Source: Apostichopus japonicus (Eukaryota; Echinodermata; Holothuroidea; Aspidochirotida; Stichopodidae). From it: a stretch of DNA of 64,000 nucleotides. The stretch spans positions 1,749,984-1,813,983 of the forward strand of contig NC_092564.1 of NCBI RefSeq assembly GCF_037975245.1, written 5' to 3'. Under the pieces are notes generated by a model. That model did not search any database. It had not been told where the DNA came from and saw only the letters and a program-made list of their open reading frames with translations. The first letter of the stretch is position 1, and each line of letters begins with the position of its first letter. The position numbers and the translations under genes were made by a program. Shown here in pieces: positions 1 through 13,600 of the stretch.

Positions 1-1585
1 CTCTTTGCCTTCTATGTTCTTTGATACCTCAACTTTGTTCATTTTATCAAGTATAACAAAAATACAGGTATCACTCTTACATGATTTTCATCTTTTGTAT
101 TTTTTTTGTAATTTTTTGTGTATGTAAATTTATCATTCTACATGATTCTTTTAATGGAACATCATACAAGGAATCATTCAAATATTTTCATTGCTCAATT
201 CAACAAGAAAGCTTGTTGTTATTAGATATTCTGGCCTTGTATTCTCTGTGATACATATCGCTTTGACCTGTCACTTTACTAACAGGTACCAGCTATATAC
301 TGTACAGTGTGTATTAACACAAGGCTATCTTGTTATGGGCAGATCCCCCTTACAGTTTAGTTTAGTTTAGTAGAAAAAAGGATCAGGAGGGACACTTAAG
401 TCCCCATCAAGGCAGTACAAGTTTATATATGCACACCAGATGTTATCTGTACATAGGAAGGGATACCCTGTGTTGTGGAAGTTGTTATAGAGCTGCACTA
501 AGAATAATATGGTCTAGAGGAGCTTATTTCTTGAATAATTGAATTATTTCCTAATAAATGTAAGATTTTATCATAGAGAATATAAATTATGATTACCAAT
601 ATATGAAAACACCTCTTGAAAGTGGTTCATGCTGGTCTGTAATTGTAACAATTTTACATGCAACCTATTGACATGTATCGCTTGCTGGAAGAGATGACAA
701 TTAACAGAAAAGCTTAATGTGTTTTTAACATGGAATTTATGTCAAGGTTGATTGGAACTGGTACCCTTACCTTTTTACAATTCAACACTGAGATGATAAA
801 TCTCACTGATACTGTACATACTGTACTTACTTGCTGTTATTGTGTTCTAGTTGTCATAATATAATAATCTAATTTGGAATCATAGTCAGGTTGAACTCTC
901 TGAAGATATGAAATGAATCATTGTGGCAAGAGAATATTTTACCAGTTGACGGATACCTCCTGAAAACATAATTAGTTTGAACACTGAAAACCATACTCAG
1001 AAGGATGAAATAAGGCAAAGGATTCTATAGCATAAAATAATATAAGTTTGTGGGACACAGACTTTTGTGGAGAGGGTTGAATGGTTACTTAACTCACTCA
1101 TTTGGAAAAGACAAATGACTGCAAGTATATTAATTAGTTTTGAGGGTTATCAAAATTATGTGTTAATATTACATGGTTTGTTAGTTTCCCTTACTGCTTC
1201 ATATGTTTAAAAACATTTACTGACTCTTCCAATATTGTTCCCTCTTCCCACTTTTGCCCTTTCTCCAGTCACACTGATTTAGTTATTAAAATATTCATAA
1301 TCTTAGAACCTTTCCCTGCAGCAGCTCCAGGATTTCATGACACAAATTGTACAAACAACATTATCTTGAGCTATGATCAATACGTTAAGATGAGGGCTGT
1401 TTGGTGTTCTGTGCCAAGCTGCATATCATCCCTCCCACACCAGATGATAATTTATGCAGATATATGCATCATCGTATAAATTTATCTGTAGAGATGGACA
1501 AAGTCTTATCTTATATTTTGGAATAGGAAAGTCAGCAATCGGTAATTATATTGTTTTTCTGTTTTTATATCTTTTCCTTTTACAG
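1..1585. other. CLASP intron (3' part), no exon seen
   Basis: No coding exon that continues CLASP could be recognised. The sequence is AT-rich. A short hairpin-like stretch (GGGAC/GTCCC around 390-405) follows a (TTTAG)n run near 357-370. The sequence just before 1586 is a good polypyrimidine tract plus CAG. The upstream TOG1 exons should lie to the left of the window. Confidence 0.6.
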
Positions 1586-1682
1586 ATTGCTAAAAAGGCT
1601 CAAGCCAGAAGAGTCAGTTCGAGTACACAACAGAGGAAACCATCCTCGAGTAGTTCGGCCTCATCTAGTCGTCCTTCTACAG
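1586..1682 (+). CDS. CLASP: CLASP exon a: Ser-rich segment before TOG2
   Basis: Acceptor TTTTACAG, donor GTGAGA. Starts in phase 0 and ends one base into a codon. It encodes IAKKAQARRVSSST and a polyserine run, matching the low-complexity Ser-rich linker between TOG1 and TOG2 of CLASPs. The following intron (about 450 bp) has G runs near 1856-1875 and 2022-2031 but nothing else evident. Confidence 0.85.
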
Positions 1683-4600
1683 GTGAGAAAAGAATTTCTT
1701 TATCTTTGTGGAAATATAAAAACATAAAAGAAAGACTGAAGGAAATGACTAGGGAATTATCTTTAGATTTTCATTTATCATTTATTTGTTAAAGGTGAAA
1801 GAGAAGAGGATTTTCAGTATATGTAAATCATTGTTCTAGAAAGATTTATGAGGAGGGAGGGGGGTGGGAGGGGGGCATGATGGTATGCACATAACATGTA
1901 GTAGTTTGCAACTCATTTGAGTTGGCAATTGGTTGGCCAAAGTGTTTTTATTAATCATTCTGGTTTTGGAGAAGTTGGCAACTGCTCTGTGTATAACTTG
2001 ATATCTTAGAAAGAGGAAAAAGGGGGGGGGGAGTGGGGCATGCAACCACATTCAGGTGATTATTGTTGAAGAACTATACAAATATTTCAACATTCATAAT
2101 GATTCTTTCATTTTCCATTCTCTACGACAGGCTCATCTACACCAACCCTTGTTGATAAAGATACCTTTCTTGCAGGCTTTGAAGATGTAGATACAGTTAA
2201 TGTAAGTTCTTCTCAAATGTTACAGAAGGGATCTGCTAGAATTCACATTTGCTGTATACATGTGTGTAATCATGGACCCTTGGCAAAAAGTCTTAAGAAT
2301 TAATTTCAATGACTTCAATGAGAGGGGGAAGTTGATGTCAGTAGAGAAGTACTTTTTGTAAATAGGTTTGGTTTGAAGTTATTGCTGGTTGAGGTAAAGT
2401 ATGCGTCTAGGGTCACAGTGAAAAGCTGTGAACTGGAAGTGTAGTAAGCAAATGTATTTGGCTGTTCTATTCAGATGGAGTCTCCGGAAGTTGTGAATAC
2501 TGGGTAAACAGAGTTTGAAGTGTTATTTCTCCTTTGGGGTGGTGATGGGAGTTGGGAATAGGAGCTGGCTTTATATGAAAAGGAAACAAGAACCATATGT
2601 AAATGAGGACCGAAAGTGAGAAACATGAAGAGAGAGAGAGATAGATATAGGTTGCCTCACCCCTCATTTGGAAAAGACCTCAGAATTGGGCATGTAAACA
2701 AAAAACACTAACCAGGTCATTGTTTGGAAAGGCTTTGTAAGTGAAAGAACCTTTAAAAGGAAAGAAGAATCTTGACTCTCACTGCTCACAACAAAGCATT
2801 TGTCTTTAAATCGACCTCTTTTAAAGTTGAGAAAAGCATAGATTCATAATATGAAGAAACTGAATATAGGATGTTTATTTATCTTTCTAATTTTCTCTTT
2901 TAGGTGGTTGATTGTCTGGCTGTTTGTTTGTTTGTGTTTTTGTTTCTTTCTTTTATTATATCGTCTCACTGAATATAGAATATTTATTTATCTGACCAAT
3001 TCTCTTTCAGGTGTACTCCACGAAGAGTCTTCAGGATGAACTAAACGCAATTTACCAAATGACCAATGATGACAAACATGACTGGGAAGCCAGGGCATTG
3101 GCTGTAAGTTCAGTTTGGTTATAGATCAGTCCATCGTCATACCGTTACTACTACTTTGTGCAAAGATATGATTCATCAACTCCCGTGGAGACCATGCAAA
3201 ACTGCTGTAGTTAGCTTTGTTGTATACAAACATACTGTATATCATCACATAGTTTGGCTTATTATAGTTATGCCTTTCTACACTTTACTCCCCTCTCCAG
3301 CTTAAACGGATGAGGAGCTTGGTTAACAATGGTGCTCAAGATTACGACTGCTTCCTGCCTCTGTTAAGATTGATGGAGGAAGCTCTTGTTCTCTCTGCCA
3401 AGGACCTCAGGTCACAAGTCGTCAAAGAAGCGTGCATTACCTTAGCGTAAGTTACCAGTAATGTTCAGCTCGCAATCTCTGCCTGCGGAAAGATCCAGTC
3501 ATGTTTTATTTTTAACTTTCTCTTATTCCTTGGTATAATTTTTCTATGCCATTATTTCCCCCCATTCTTCAGGAATTTTGTTTTCTCTAAGTGCCTTTGA
3601 AGCGCTTGAAACAGCTTTTGGTGTTTGGTTGGCAGTTTTAGCCAATCCGACCAAGTATTACTCAAAGCAAGATTGCTATTACTGAAACTAAGACACTGTC
3701 TCACATCCCCCACCCCTCCGCCCCACTAACTGGAAGCTAAGGAGGGAATACTTATGTAATAATGATTTGAGAACCTGATGGGTCAGTCTTAGCTTAATCT
3801 CTACCTGAAGGAAATGTAAGAAATAAACTCAAAATAAACTAAACAAGCATGGACAGTAATTACTAATAAGTATGGCAGACATTAAATTATAGTTGAGTTC
3901 ATCCTGTTACTATCCTCGTGAAGAATTAGCGATGGGATTGTTAAGATCCCTGTGATGTTTCAAGTGACATCCCATACTAGGAGACTCGGTGATTTAATCA
4001 GCCATGTTCTCTCTTTCTTCCGACAGGCATTTATCTTGTAAACTAGGTCGCCAGTTTGACCACGCAGCAGAGTCTGTACTTCCTACCTTGTTCCAATTGA
4101 TCCCTAACAGTGCCAAAATCATGGCAATCAGTGGCTGTGTCTGTATTGAATTCATCCTAACGGTAAGTAGTCATTCCGCCAGGAAGCACATCATTTTACA
4201 ACGCTAAATACCAAAAGGCTGGCTGCCTTGTAGCGTTACAATTGGCACGAGGTGGCAAGTTCTATACAGGTTAGCTTACTTTGGCAGTTTTCAACGCTAA
4301 AACCAATAGGCTGGCTGTTTTGTAGCGTTACAATTGGCCTCAGGTGGCAGTTCTATACAGGTTAGCTTAATACTTGGGCAGTGAAAGATCATTTCAGTCC
4401 GAGAGAAATGAAAGAAAGAAAATTTTCCACTTAAATTTGACCAATCAGGGTTATCTCCTACTACCCTCCACTTATTAGGTTTCCAATACTTCAAATGCCT
4501 TCATTTATTCATCCATATTATCACCTATATATCTTACTTTGTCTACCAAGAACGTTCAGGTTAATTGGATCTGTATCTAAGGAAGTGAAAGATTCTAGTG

Positions 4601-7600
4601 ACAATGCTATTCGACTGCTCGAACAAAACTAAAACTTGTTCTACCCATTTGGATTTGAAGGAGTTGGCAAAGGATTTGTATAGGACTGATGTATTAGAAA
4701 CTCTGATTCCAGTCACTCATCTGTCAATAGGAGGTCAATGTTTAGGACTGCATTAAGTTAGTACTTTACCAGTCCTTTAACACATCCGTAGCAGTGTGAG
4801 CCAATCTTCAGCAGCAAGGCTGTTGATCTGGTGGACAAACATGCACTCAGTTTATGATTGTCTCATGACCATGTGATGTGTCAAAGTAAATTAGCTATAA
4901 TTTCTTTCCAAGATTGATGGTGTTAACTCAGATGTTACCATGTTAAATATTTTTCATAAGTTATTTGTTTGAAGCTACTATTGTACAGGGTTGAAGAGTT
5001 CATATTACAGTTAGCAAACTCAGGATTTTGGACCCGTTCATAAGTTCAACTAGAATGCAGTTTTTAAGGTTACATCAAATGAACACGAGCCTCTTTTGTA
5101 AAAAAACAGCTTTTGATTTTAACTTATAAGTTGTTTTATGTATCTTTTTTCAAAAGTATTGTTTGTTTGAGAGATTGTGTTATATGCCAAGTACTGGTTG
5201 TCCTGTTACTGCACCATTGTACGAGGCTGATTTTCAATTCTTAATAAATCTCGAGTTAGTGTGATGAAATTAAAATATATTTACATTCCAGCACTGAATA
5301 ATAATAAGTTAGGACAACCAACTCTTTTTCACATTAGTATATAGGTTTTTATTCTGCATTATGTTACTATTAATTAAGTTACTTGTATGACTTGGTAGGG
5401 TCGTACAGTTATTAGTTATTAGACAAGTATTACTGTCAAGCATTCTGGTAGAAGTGGTAAATCCCACATAAGCTAAGAGACCAGACTTGTGAGAAGATGA
5501 TACCTAACAGTGCCTCTGTTTGCCAAGATGTTCATGTTTATAAATCAGGGTTCACATTTATTGTCAATTGTCTAATCACGTTACGTTCTATCCTTTTGTT
5601 TTCAGAATACCTACAATCCTAGGTTAATCCCAATTGTAAAGTCACATATAACATCAAAGTCTTCATCTATTAGGAAGTAAGTAACAATTTAAAGTTTTTT
5701 TTTAAGGAGGACAGGGACAGGGGAGGGGTATGGTTGTTTACTTGAGCATCCTTCATATTGTTTGTTTGCAGCAAATTTTTTGATACATACCAAGCACTTT
5801 GCTGTATATGATGATGATGATGAATCCTAAAATTAGGATTAAAAAAAAGGGAAAGAAATTCTGACTCATTGTAAACATTGTGGACATTTATGACTTTATT
5901 ATTACATGGTTTAATATCTTACAAAGTGGCTTATGCTTTATTATGGAGTTATGTTTGACCGTTCATCCCAACTAAGGGTTAACCAATTTGACTTCTCGGT
6001 GCTCTTAATTTGTCACAGTCTTGTCCTGCGTTCTAAAGAATGTCGACTGTCACCTATTACAGTATATCCTTCTCGTCACCAAAAGTTTGTGAGCATCTTT
6101 CCGGAACCTTGTTGCATTTCTAAATGTGTGTAGTAATCATAAATTGTGTTGCTCTTATGTCAAATCCTTTTCCCACTTAATTTTTTTTCAGACAAACTTT
6201 CTATTTCATTAACATGATTGTGTCTACGTGGCCTCCGCACCTGATGGAGAAACACGTTGGCTTGTTTGTAGAGGCGTTACACAAGGGAATGGAAGATGCA
6301 GACTCAGAGGCTCGTAGCACTTCAAGAAAGTAAGACATCATCCACACCTCTTATATAAATAGGATTGTACATTTCTTGTCCCTAATCCTCTTCGCCCTGG
6401 AGGTTTTAATCACTTCTGGTGAAACCCTCTCCCCCCTCGTCCCCTGGGGATCTTTCTCAACGCCCCTTTTTCATGATACCTGAGCCAGGATAGTGGCTTT
6501 TATTTTCTAATGCAGGTTTCCTTCCCAGTGAAACAGGTCATTAGTTACGTAGTACTTATTTCTGTAGATCAATGAGCTGCATATTGAAGAGACTTGATAA
6601 GAATTATTTACCCTTTGTCCCATGTCTATGCCCCCCTCATCCTCACTGACCCCTGAATGCATGCCCACTCTTTACGCAGTACTGCATCGTCACTTAAAAT
6701 CAAATTATCATATTATTATATGTATATATCACATTTATTATTGATTATTATCATTATCATTGATTATTATATATCATATTATTGTAATTTGTTGTAGACA
6801 TGATAGAAAAGGAAGAATTAAGATGTGCCCATGGAGTGATCAATTCTGGCTTATTATTCAAATTACATAGGCTTTGATAATGTTAACATGAGTGTTATAT
6901 ATATATGTATTACTGAGTCTCTTCCCTATCTTTGTTTACCAACAGAGCATTTTGGAAATTTTCAGAGAAGTTTAAGTCACAAGCTGACAAGCTGTTTAAT
7001 ATTTTAGAACCAAGCAAACAGAAGATGTTGAATGGTGAGCTAAGTGGCGCTTCCAGTACCAGCTCACTGGACTCAAATAAATCGTATCGTAAACTATCGG
7101 GCGCTGGGTCTCATGAAAACTTAAGGTGAGTATCAAACTAAGAATTTGAGAGAAAGCAACGCGTGTCTGTAACATAAGACATGAAATGAATGCACTCTTT
7201 GCAAATGTTTGTTTATGCTCTGTCAATGTGATACATTTTTAGATTATTGGAAAGTGTTTCGTACTCTGGAATAATCAAAGATGAATGGCATACTACGACT
7301 TATTGGTAGTGTTGGTAAATAACAATTAACACCAAATTCGTTGTTATTATTATCGTTGTCCAAATTCTGATGTTTTTCCTTGCCTATATTATTTTTGATC
7401 CACAATAAACTTTGTTGACCACTTTTATATAATTTGAGTCATTGGTTAGATCAGATCTGTGTGTGTATGTGTTGACCAGTTTTGTATTCTGACTGAGGAC
7501 TTGAAAAACTTTCAGGACATCAGACATCATTTGGAAAAGATCACCATGTCCTCATAAAAATTCTACTGTTCAGGAGTATTGGTAAGTTTAGGGCACATGG

Positions 7601-10600
7601 AATTCAAACAATGGAAAAAAACAATAGGGTCCTCGGTCTGAATGTAAAGGACACCTGTATGTGTGAGTTTGACAGATGTATATGAAGTCAGTTTGGGGGA
7701 TATTTATTCAATTTCTCTTTCTTCTATTTAACAGTAGTGGTAGCAGTAGAATGTCAATGCCAAAGAGATCAACTACAGCAAAGTCAAGAACCACAACCGA
7801 TATAGGTAAGCCATACGTTGCAATTTTTTCCTTCACCCGCCTTAAATATACTCCAAGAAGCAATCAACCATGCTCATTGCAATCCGCTGCTCACCCACGA
7901 CAGAAAGCTATGACCACAGACATGAGGCATGAAAATAGATTTATGTTGGCAAGTTTTGGGGATTGCAGAAAAGGCTTTGTAGGAAAATAACTTGTAAGGC
8001 TGTTCTTGTTCCAAAAATTGTTTATTTGTAGAGGAAGATGTCTTAATATACTGCAAAAAAAATGGCTCAGATTGGTAAAGTTACCCTGTGGGATTTGAAG
8101 GCTGTGCAAAGAAGAAAAAAATGCTTGTATTTGAGCTGTTTCTTGTGTAGGACATTGTAAGGTTCAGTGCAGCTCCATAAACAATTGCTCCTTTGTACCC
8201 TCCACCCCCCCCCCCCCCCCAATGCCTCAGCCTTCTGCTCTCTCTCTTTTTGCAGCACTCTTGCTTCAGGAATTGTATCAAAATACATCTATAAATATTT
8301 GATGCTTAAAATTACATTCATGAAAGCTTAACATGAACAACATTCATTTATCTATAGCCACCACAATTCTCTTTTTGTACCATTTATAAAAAAAAATACT
8401 TCAAGGAAGTGATTTAACCGTCTTTGACTACTAAAAAACTAACCAAACAAGCACAAACAGACAAATATTCTTAAACTGCTGTTATCAGAACTTTTAGCAA
8501 TCCCTTCCTTCTCAATCTCAACGTATCATAGAAATAATTATCACAAAGCACCCAACGATGCACCAGGAAGACATAGTAACCATTGAGTGTTTGGTGTCCT
8601 CCATATAAAATGTTGTTCTTGTACAATATTGATCTTATTGACCGGTTTTTTCATATCATGCTCATTAATGTAACCTTGTTGCCCTAGAAATGTTCTGCTG
8701 ATAAGTTATTTATTGCCATGTGAACAACCTATGCTCTATTATGTAGGTTGGGTTACTCAGACATTTCAACATTCAAGCCTATGTGCTGCGGCATGTTAAC
8801 GTTGGCTACTCTTTCAAATTGTTAAACAGGATAGCTTGCTATAGTTCTGGATGCACCTTGATGTTTATTGTGCTTTGACCTTCTTTCTGGTTTACACATA
8901 ATAGCCAGTGCCATAGATGCTGAGGGTCTTGTGATCATAGAGAGCTGAAATTAATTGTGAATCTTGCAGAGTCCGATATATTTAGTGTTCATCTAATACT
9001 AATTATTAATTCAAAATTCTTATGATTTTCGTACACTGAATAAATTCTGAAAAGAGACTAAAATTGTTATATTTTGTCAAACTGTGAAGTTTATATAATC
9101 GCCAGCAATTAAATTCCCACATTTGCGAGAGAAATTCTAACTATTTTTGAAAAGTGAAGGAAACATAAAATTATTAGAAGTTACTGCCTCCCTCTTACAA
9201 ATAAAGAAACGGAATAGATAATTAAATCTTCCAAGAACACGAGATCCTCGAACTCATATAGCTCAATAACCAAAGAAGATTTAATCAATAAAGAGTAGGT
9301 TTTATTAAAACAACAATAATAATAATAATAATGGCAAGTATCTTGCAGAATTGAGGAATTTGATAAAAGCTTTCATTTTTCTACACCAATCTCTTCAACT
9401 CCGCTAACACCAGCATTCTCTTTTCGCACACTGCTCTCCTTCTCCCTCACGCACTCTTTAACAGATGGTCCGGTCACTCTCGGCAAGCGGTCAAGCAGCG
9501 AGGTGAATCTGGCCGCCGTGGACCGGGCAAGGACCAGGTACACTGCTGCAAAGTCACCGACCTCCTCCAAACCGGCGTCCAGATTGGCTCGTTCTAAGTC
9601 AACGTCTAGAGATAGCCTCGGTAATGATGACAGTAATCCTTTTGTATCCGTGATACTCTGGTTTTTCCTTGACTTTTTTTGTCCTCAGATAGGAAAGTAT
9701 ATATATATCTGATAGAAACCGACTGTGTATGACGATGACAAGATTGACTTCCTATGCCACTTGAACTTTCATCTTCACGTAATAGACTACCACCATCACA
9801 CCACCCTTACTATGTAATCTTTATACCACCGTCATACCACCCTTACTATGTTATCTTGGCCGCCTTGGTTAAATTTTAAGTTGGTGACTGGGTGATTAAG
9901 CTTATCATCCATCATATTTATCCTAGAACAAAATCATTATCAGCGAGGAATTTTATCATTATCATGTAACCATATATCATGGCTATATCATCTATCCTAC
10001 TTTTGTTCAAAGCTTCCTTTAAAAAAAGGTATCCAAAGGTTGTTGTTTTTAATTAGATGTTATGTTTAATCCAAGAGAACATTTGTGATGAAAGGTTTTT
10101 TTGTGTGTTAAACACATAAGAAAACAGATTAGTGCAGTAATTGATTTTGCTCCAAGAAGTATCACTTTTTGATAATTAAATAAACAATTTCATATAAATG
10201 TAATGCTGGAAGGTTAATCTTCAAATAAAGGTTCCATCTTTGCACCATTATTGGTGTCCCTCTTAGCACCCAAAACCAGCTAGCATTGACTGTTGTATTT
10301 GAGAAGCTAGGAATAATTTTGGCTCAAACAAATTTTCTTTTACAGTTAAAAAAACAATACCATGATAATGGGAAACCAAACACTGTCATTATTTATAAAA
10401 TGAATCCACAAAAAAAGAGTTTAATTTACAAACAATGCTGGTCAAGCAGTAATGGATTAGAAAAAGTTTGTCTTTTTAGTGCAGAAATTATTCACACCTA
10501 TAAAAACCATTCAATTCTTAAGTATTTCAAGATATAAACTGTTGAACCCTGAGCAGTGTTGTGACCAGTCATGTCTCAAATCCGTAGATTTCCAAAGTTA

Positions 10601-13600
10601 ATTTACATGAACGAGTGTTTAAAGCTTTTCATACCGTAGAGATTACTTGATTCAGGTTAGGAAAGTTACTGGTAATCATGAATAAGAATGGACTTGTTAC
10701 ATCCCTGACCCAGGGTGACCTTTGGTGATCTGATCTCATATCTGTCCTGATGAACTATGTATTTATTAATGTAAATTGATTATATTTGTGTTAGACACAG
10801 CATGGTAGTAGTATGGTTGTTGTACATTATATTCCTGTGAACAGTGTATACCCTGTCATCAATAAGTGAATGGAGTTTCTGTGATGTGTGTGAGCACAAT
10901 TACTATTTATAATGTGTTTTACCTCTTGATGTATATGCTGTTTTTAAGAAGAAATTAGTCCAAATATTGCTGTAAGCCTCAGAGGGCAACACTGTTTTGA
11001 AGTTATCTGATAATATTTTTAAGGAACCAGGGTATTAGAAGGACTACAGGGGATTAGAAGATTAGCAGGGCATTAGAAAGATACCAGATGATATGGAAGG
11101 ACTACAGTGGCAACTTATCATTGGTAGCCTACCTTCTTTGTAGGTCCTTGTTGATTTTTGGATTTAAGAAATGATAGAAATGAAAATAATAGGAAGCATC
11201 GATAAGTAAAATGCTTCTACCACATGAGGATTGAATGCATATATGTTGTTTGTGGTAACTGTAAACCCAAACTAGCATGTTTATGTATAGTTACTAGCCT
11301 TGTATGGTAAATACATATACGTATAGACTATAGATGTGTATTCAGCAGTATGTAAATACTAGCATGATGAATGTATTGGATTATATGATATAACTTACCA
11401 CCAATGCTAAGATAGTGACATAGCAACCATATAGCATAGATATAACTTAGTCACATAGCGTAGTTTATACTGTAGAGGTGTATATTCAGTGCTAATATAA
11501 CTCACACCATTATATGTGTCATGAATATTCAAAGACCATCAGTGTGTAGAAGCAGATATGAATATTGATCTTATGTATGAATATTTATCTTTGTTATGAT
11601 TGGTCAATTGATGTTCACACTGTTAGATTATCACAGATAAGGAGATTACTGCTCCATCATACATTCACCAATGGCATTTAGTGTTCACATCATATACCAT
11701 GTACCAGAATTCTGATTGATACCACTGTTAGAATCCAACAGCTGGGTTTAAGCTCTGACATAGATTCAAAACAAGTGGGCTGATAATAAGCCTTCACTCC
11801 ATTACCTGAAAGAGACATTTTGGTGTAAACACTGATTTCTAATATCACCAATCGGTAGTTTAGCAAGTGTGAAACGCTTTGAAGTATCGACTTATCAACA
11901 GTAATTTGGACAATTTTTAATGCTTTATAACATTGAGCAAGATTGTTGCAAAATGTGCACAAATGTTGTTGACAATTCTCTCCACTGATCTTTGTTTTTG
12001 ATAAAGATGTGGGCGTTGTTCGGAGACGAAAGCGGGGTCTGAGTTTGGAACGTCAGTCTCATTCCATGTTCCTTGAACCTCCTTGTAATTTCTCTCTTTC
12101 TTCTCTTTTATGGTTGATGTTTCTCCTTACTTTTATTGCAACTCTTTCGTGGCATGCCAACTCTCACAGAATCCTCAAATGTTCATGTTAAGTGGGGGGG
12201 AGGTGGGATGTTGTGGGGGTGGGGTTGTTAGATATGTTGGTCATCTGGATGTGAATGATTTCATAGGATTGGCCAGAATTGTCAGCTATCATACACCCTT
12301 GTCTCTGAAAGTATATAATACTCATGTCTGTTGCAATTTTAGAAGCTAATTTGTACATATTCAAACAACATTAAAACCAAATCTTTGTTAAAAAAGAAAA
12401 ACAAAATGAAAAATATCAACGAAAAACTGGTAATGGGCATTAAAGGAAAAAGATTGAGCTGTTGTCCTTTTTGTATTGTAGGCAAATCATTGTTTATTAA
12501 GGTCAACTTTAGACCACATGATATTGATCAAAATTAGAAAATTGGGGTAAATACATTGTCAAAAGTTGAAGAGCTTTAGTAGTGATGGCTTGGCATGTTT
12601 TGATGTCTAGTGTAGAACATATTGGTGTCTTGTCTGGCTGCTGTGTTGAAGCTCTGCATTAGTCGTCTGCATGGCATGGCATGTTAGGCTGTGTAACATT
12701 AGGATAAAATCAATGGGAAAATGTGTACAGTTACCTCCCAAAGAAAATTTTTGTTGAAAGATTAATCAAACTGATGGATGGTAAGATTATAATAAATAAA
12801 TAAGGATTTATGAGTATGCATGTCTTGTTTACTGTGCATGGTTAAGAATGCATGATATACTTCAGATAATGTTCATAGCAGCATTGGATGTTACTTGGAG
12901 AATCTACTGTACACAGAATTAAAATAGAGAACCCTCTTAAGTACTTGATGAGATTGTTTCAAAATGTCTTTTCTACCAGAAATTTGACTTAACAGACCTT
13001 GTCTGATATATGGTTGGTATTATTGAATGGTTAGAGCAATTTGTTCTTTTGTTGTTTAATTTAGTATTATTTCTTAAATCTAATACTCTCCTGTATTCTG
13101 AGGTTCTGTCTTTTAACTTTGCTATTAAACCTGTGGAATATCAATGAGGAGAAGAGTTCATGTAAGGGAAAGAGAGAGGGATGGGGGGTTGGGAGAAGAG
13201 TTTGGTAGAAAAGACAGGAAAAGGAAAAGCAGTTAGCAGCAAATGCCTATAAATGGTCTTTTAAACAAGTTTTTTTTTTGTCAATTCTGATCGTAAGTGT
13301 TTTTCCAAGTGGAGGTGACCACATTCCTTCATGATCTTTGGATTACACTAGTCTCTGATATAGTTTACATTCTGCAGTGTTAATCTACAAAGTGTCTTGA
13401 TGGTTCAACTTCTTACTCTCTCAGTTTGATTCGTTGCATTCTATTATTACTGCCTAGATCTTTCTTTCTACATCTTCATGTCAATCTCTCTGTAACAATT
13501 GTGTTAGACGATTGGATATAGGAATTATGTCCTTAACTTAATGTCATTCATCTTTATATGAATTATCAACAGTTTTGTTATATATTTAATTGAAAACAGT

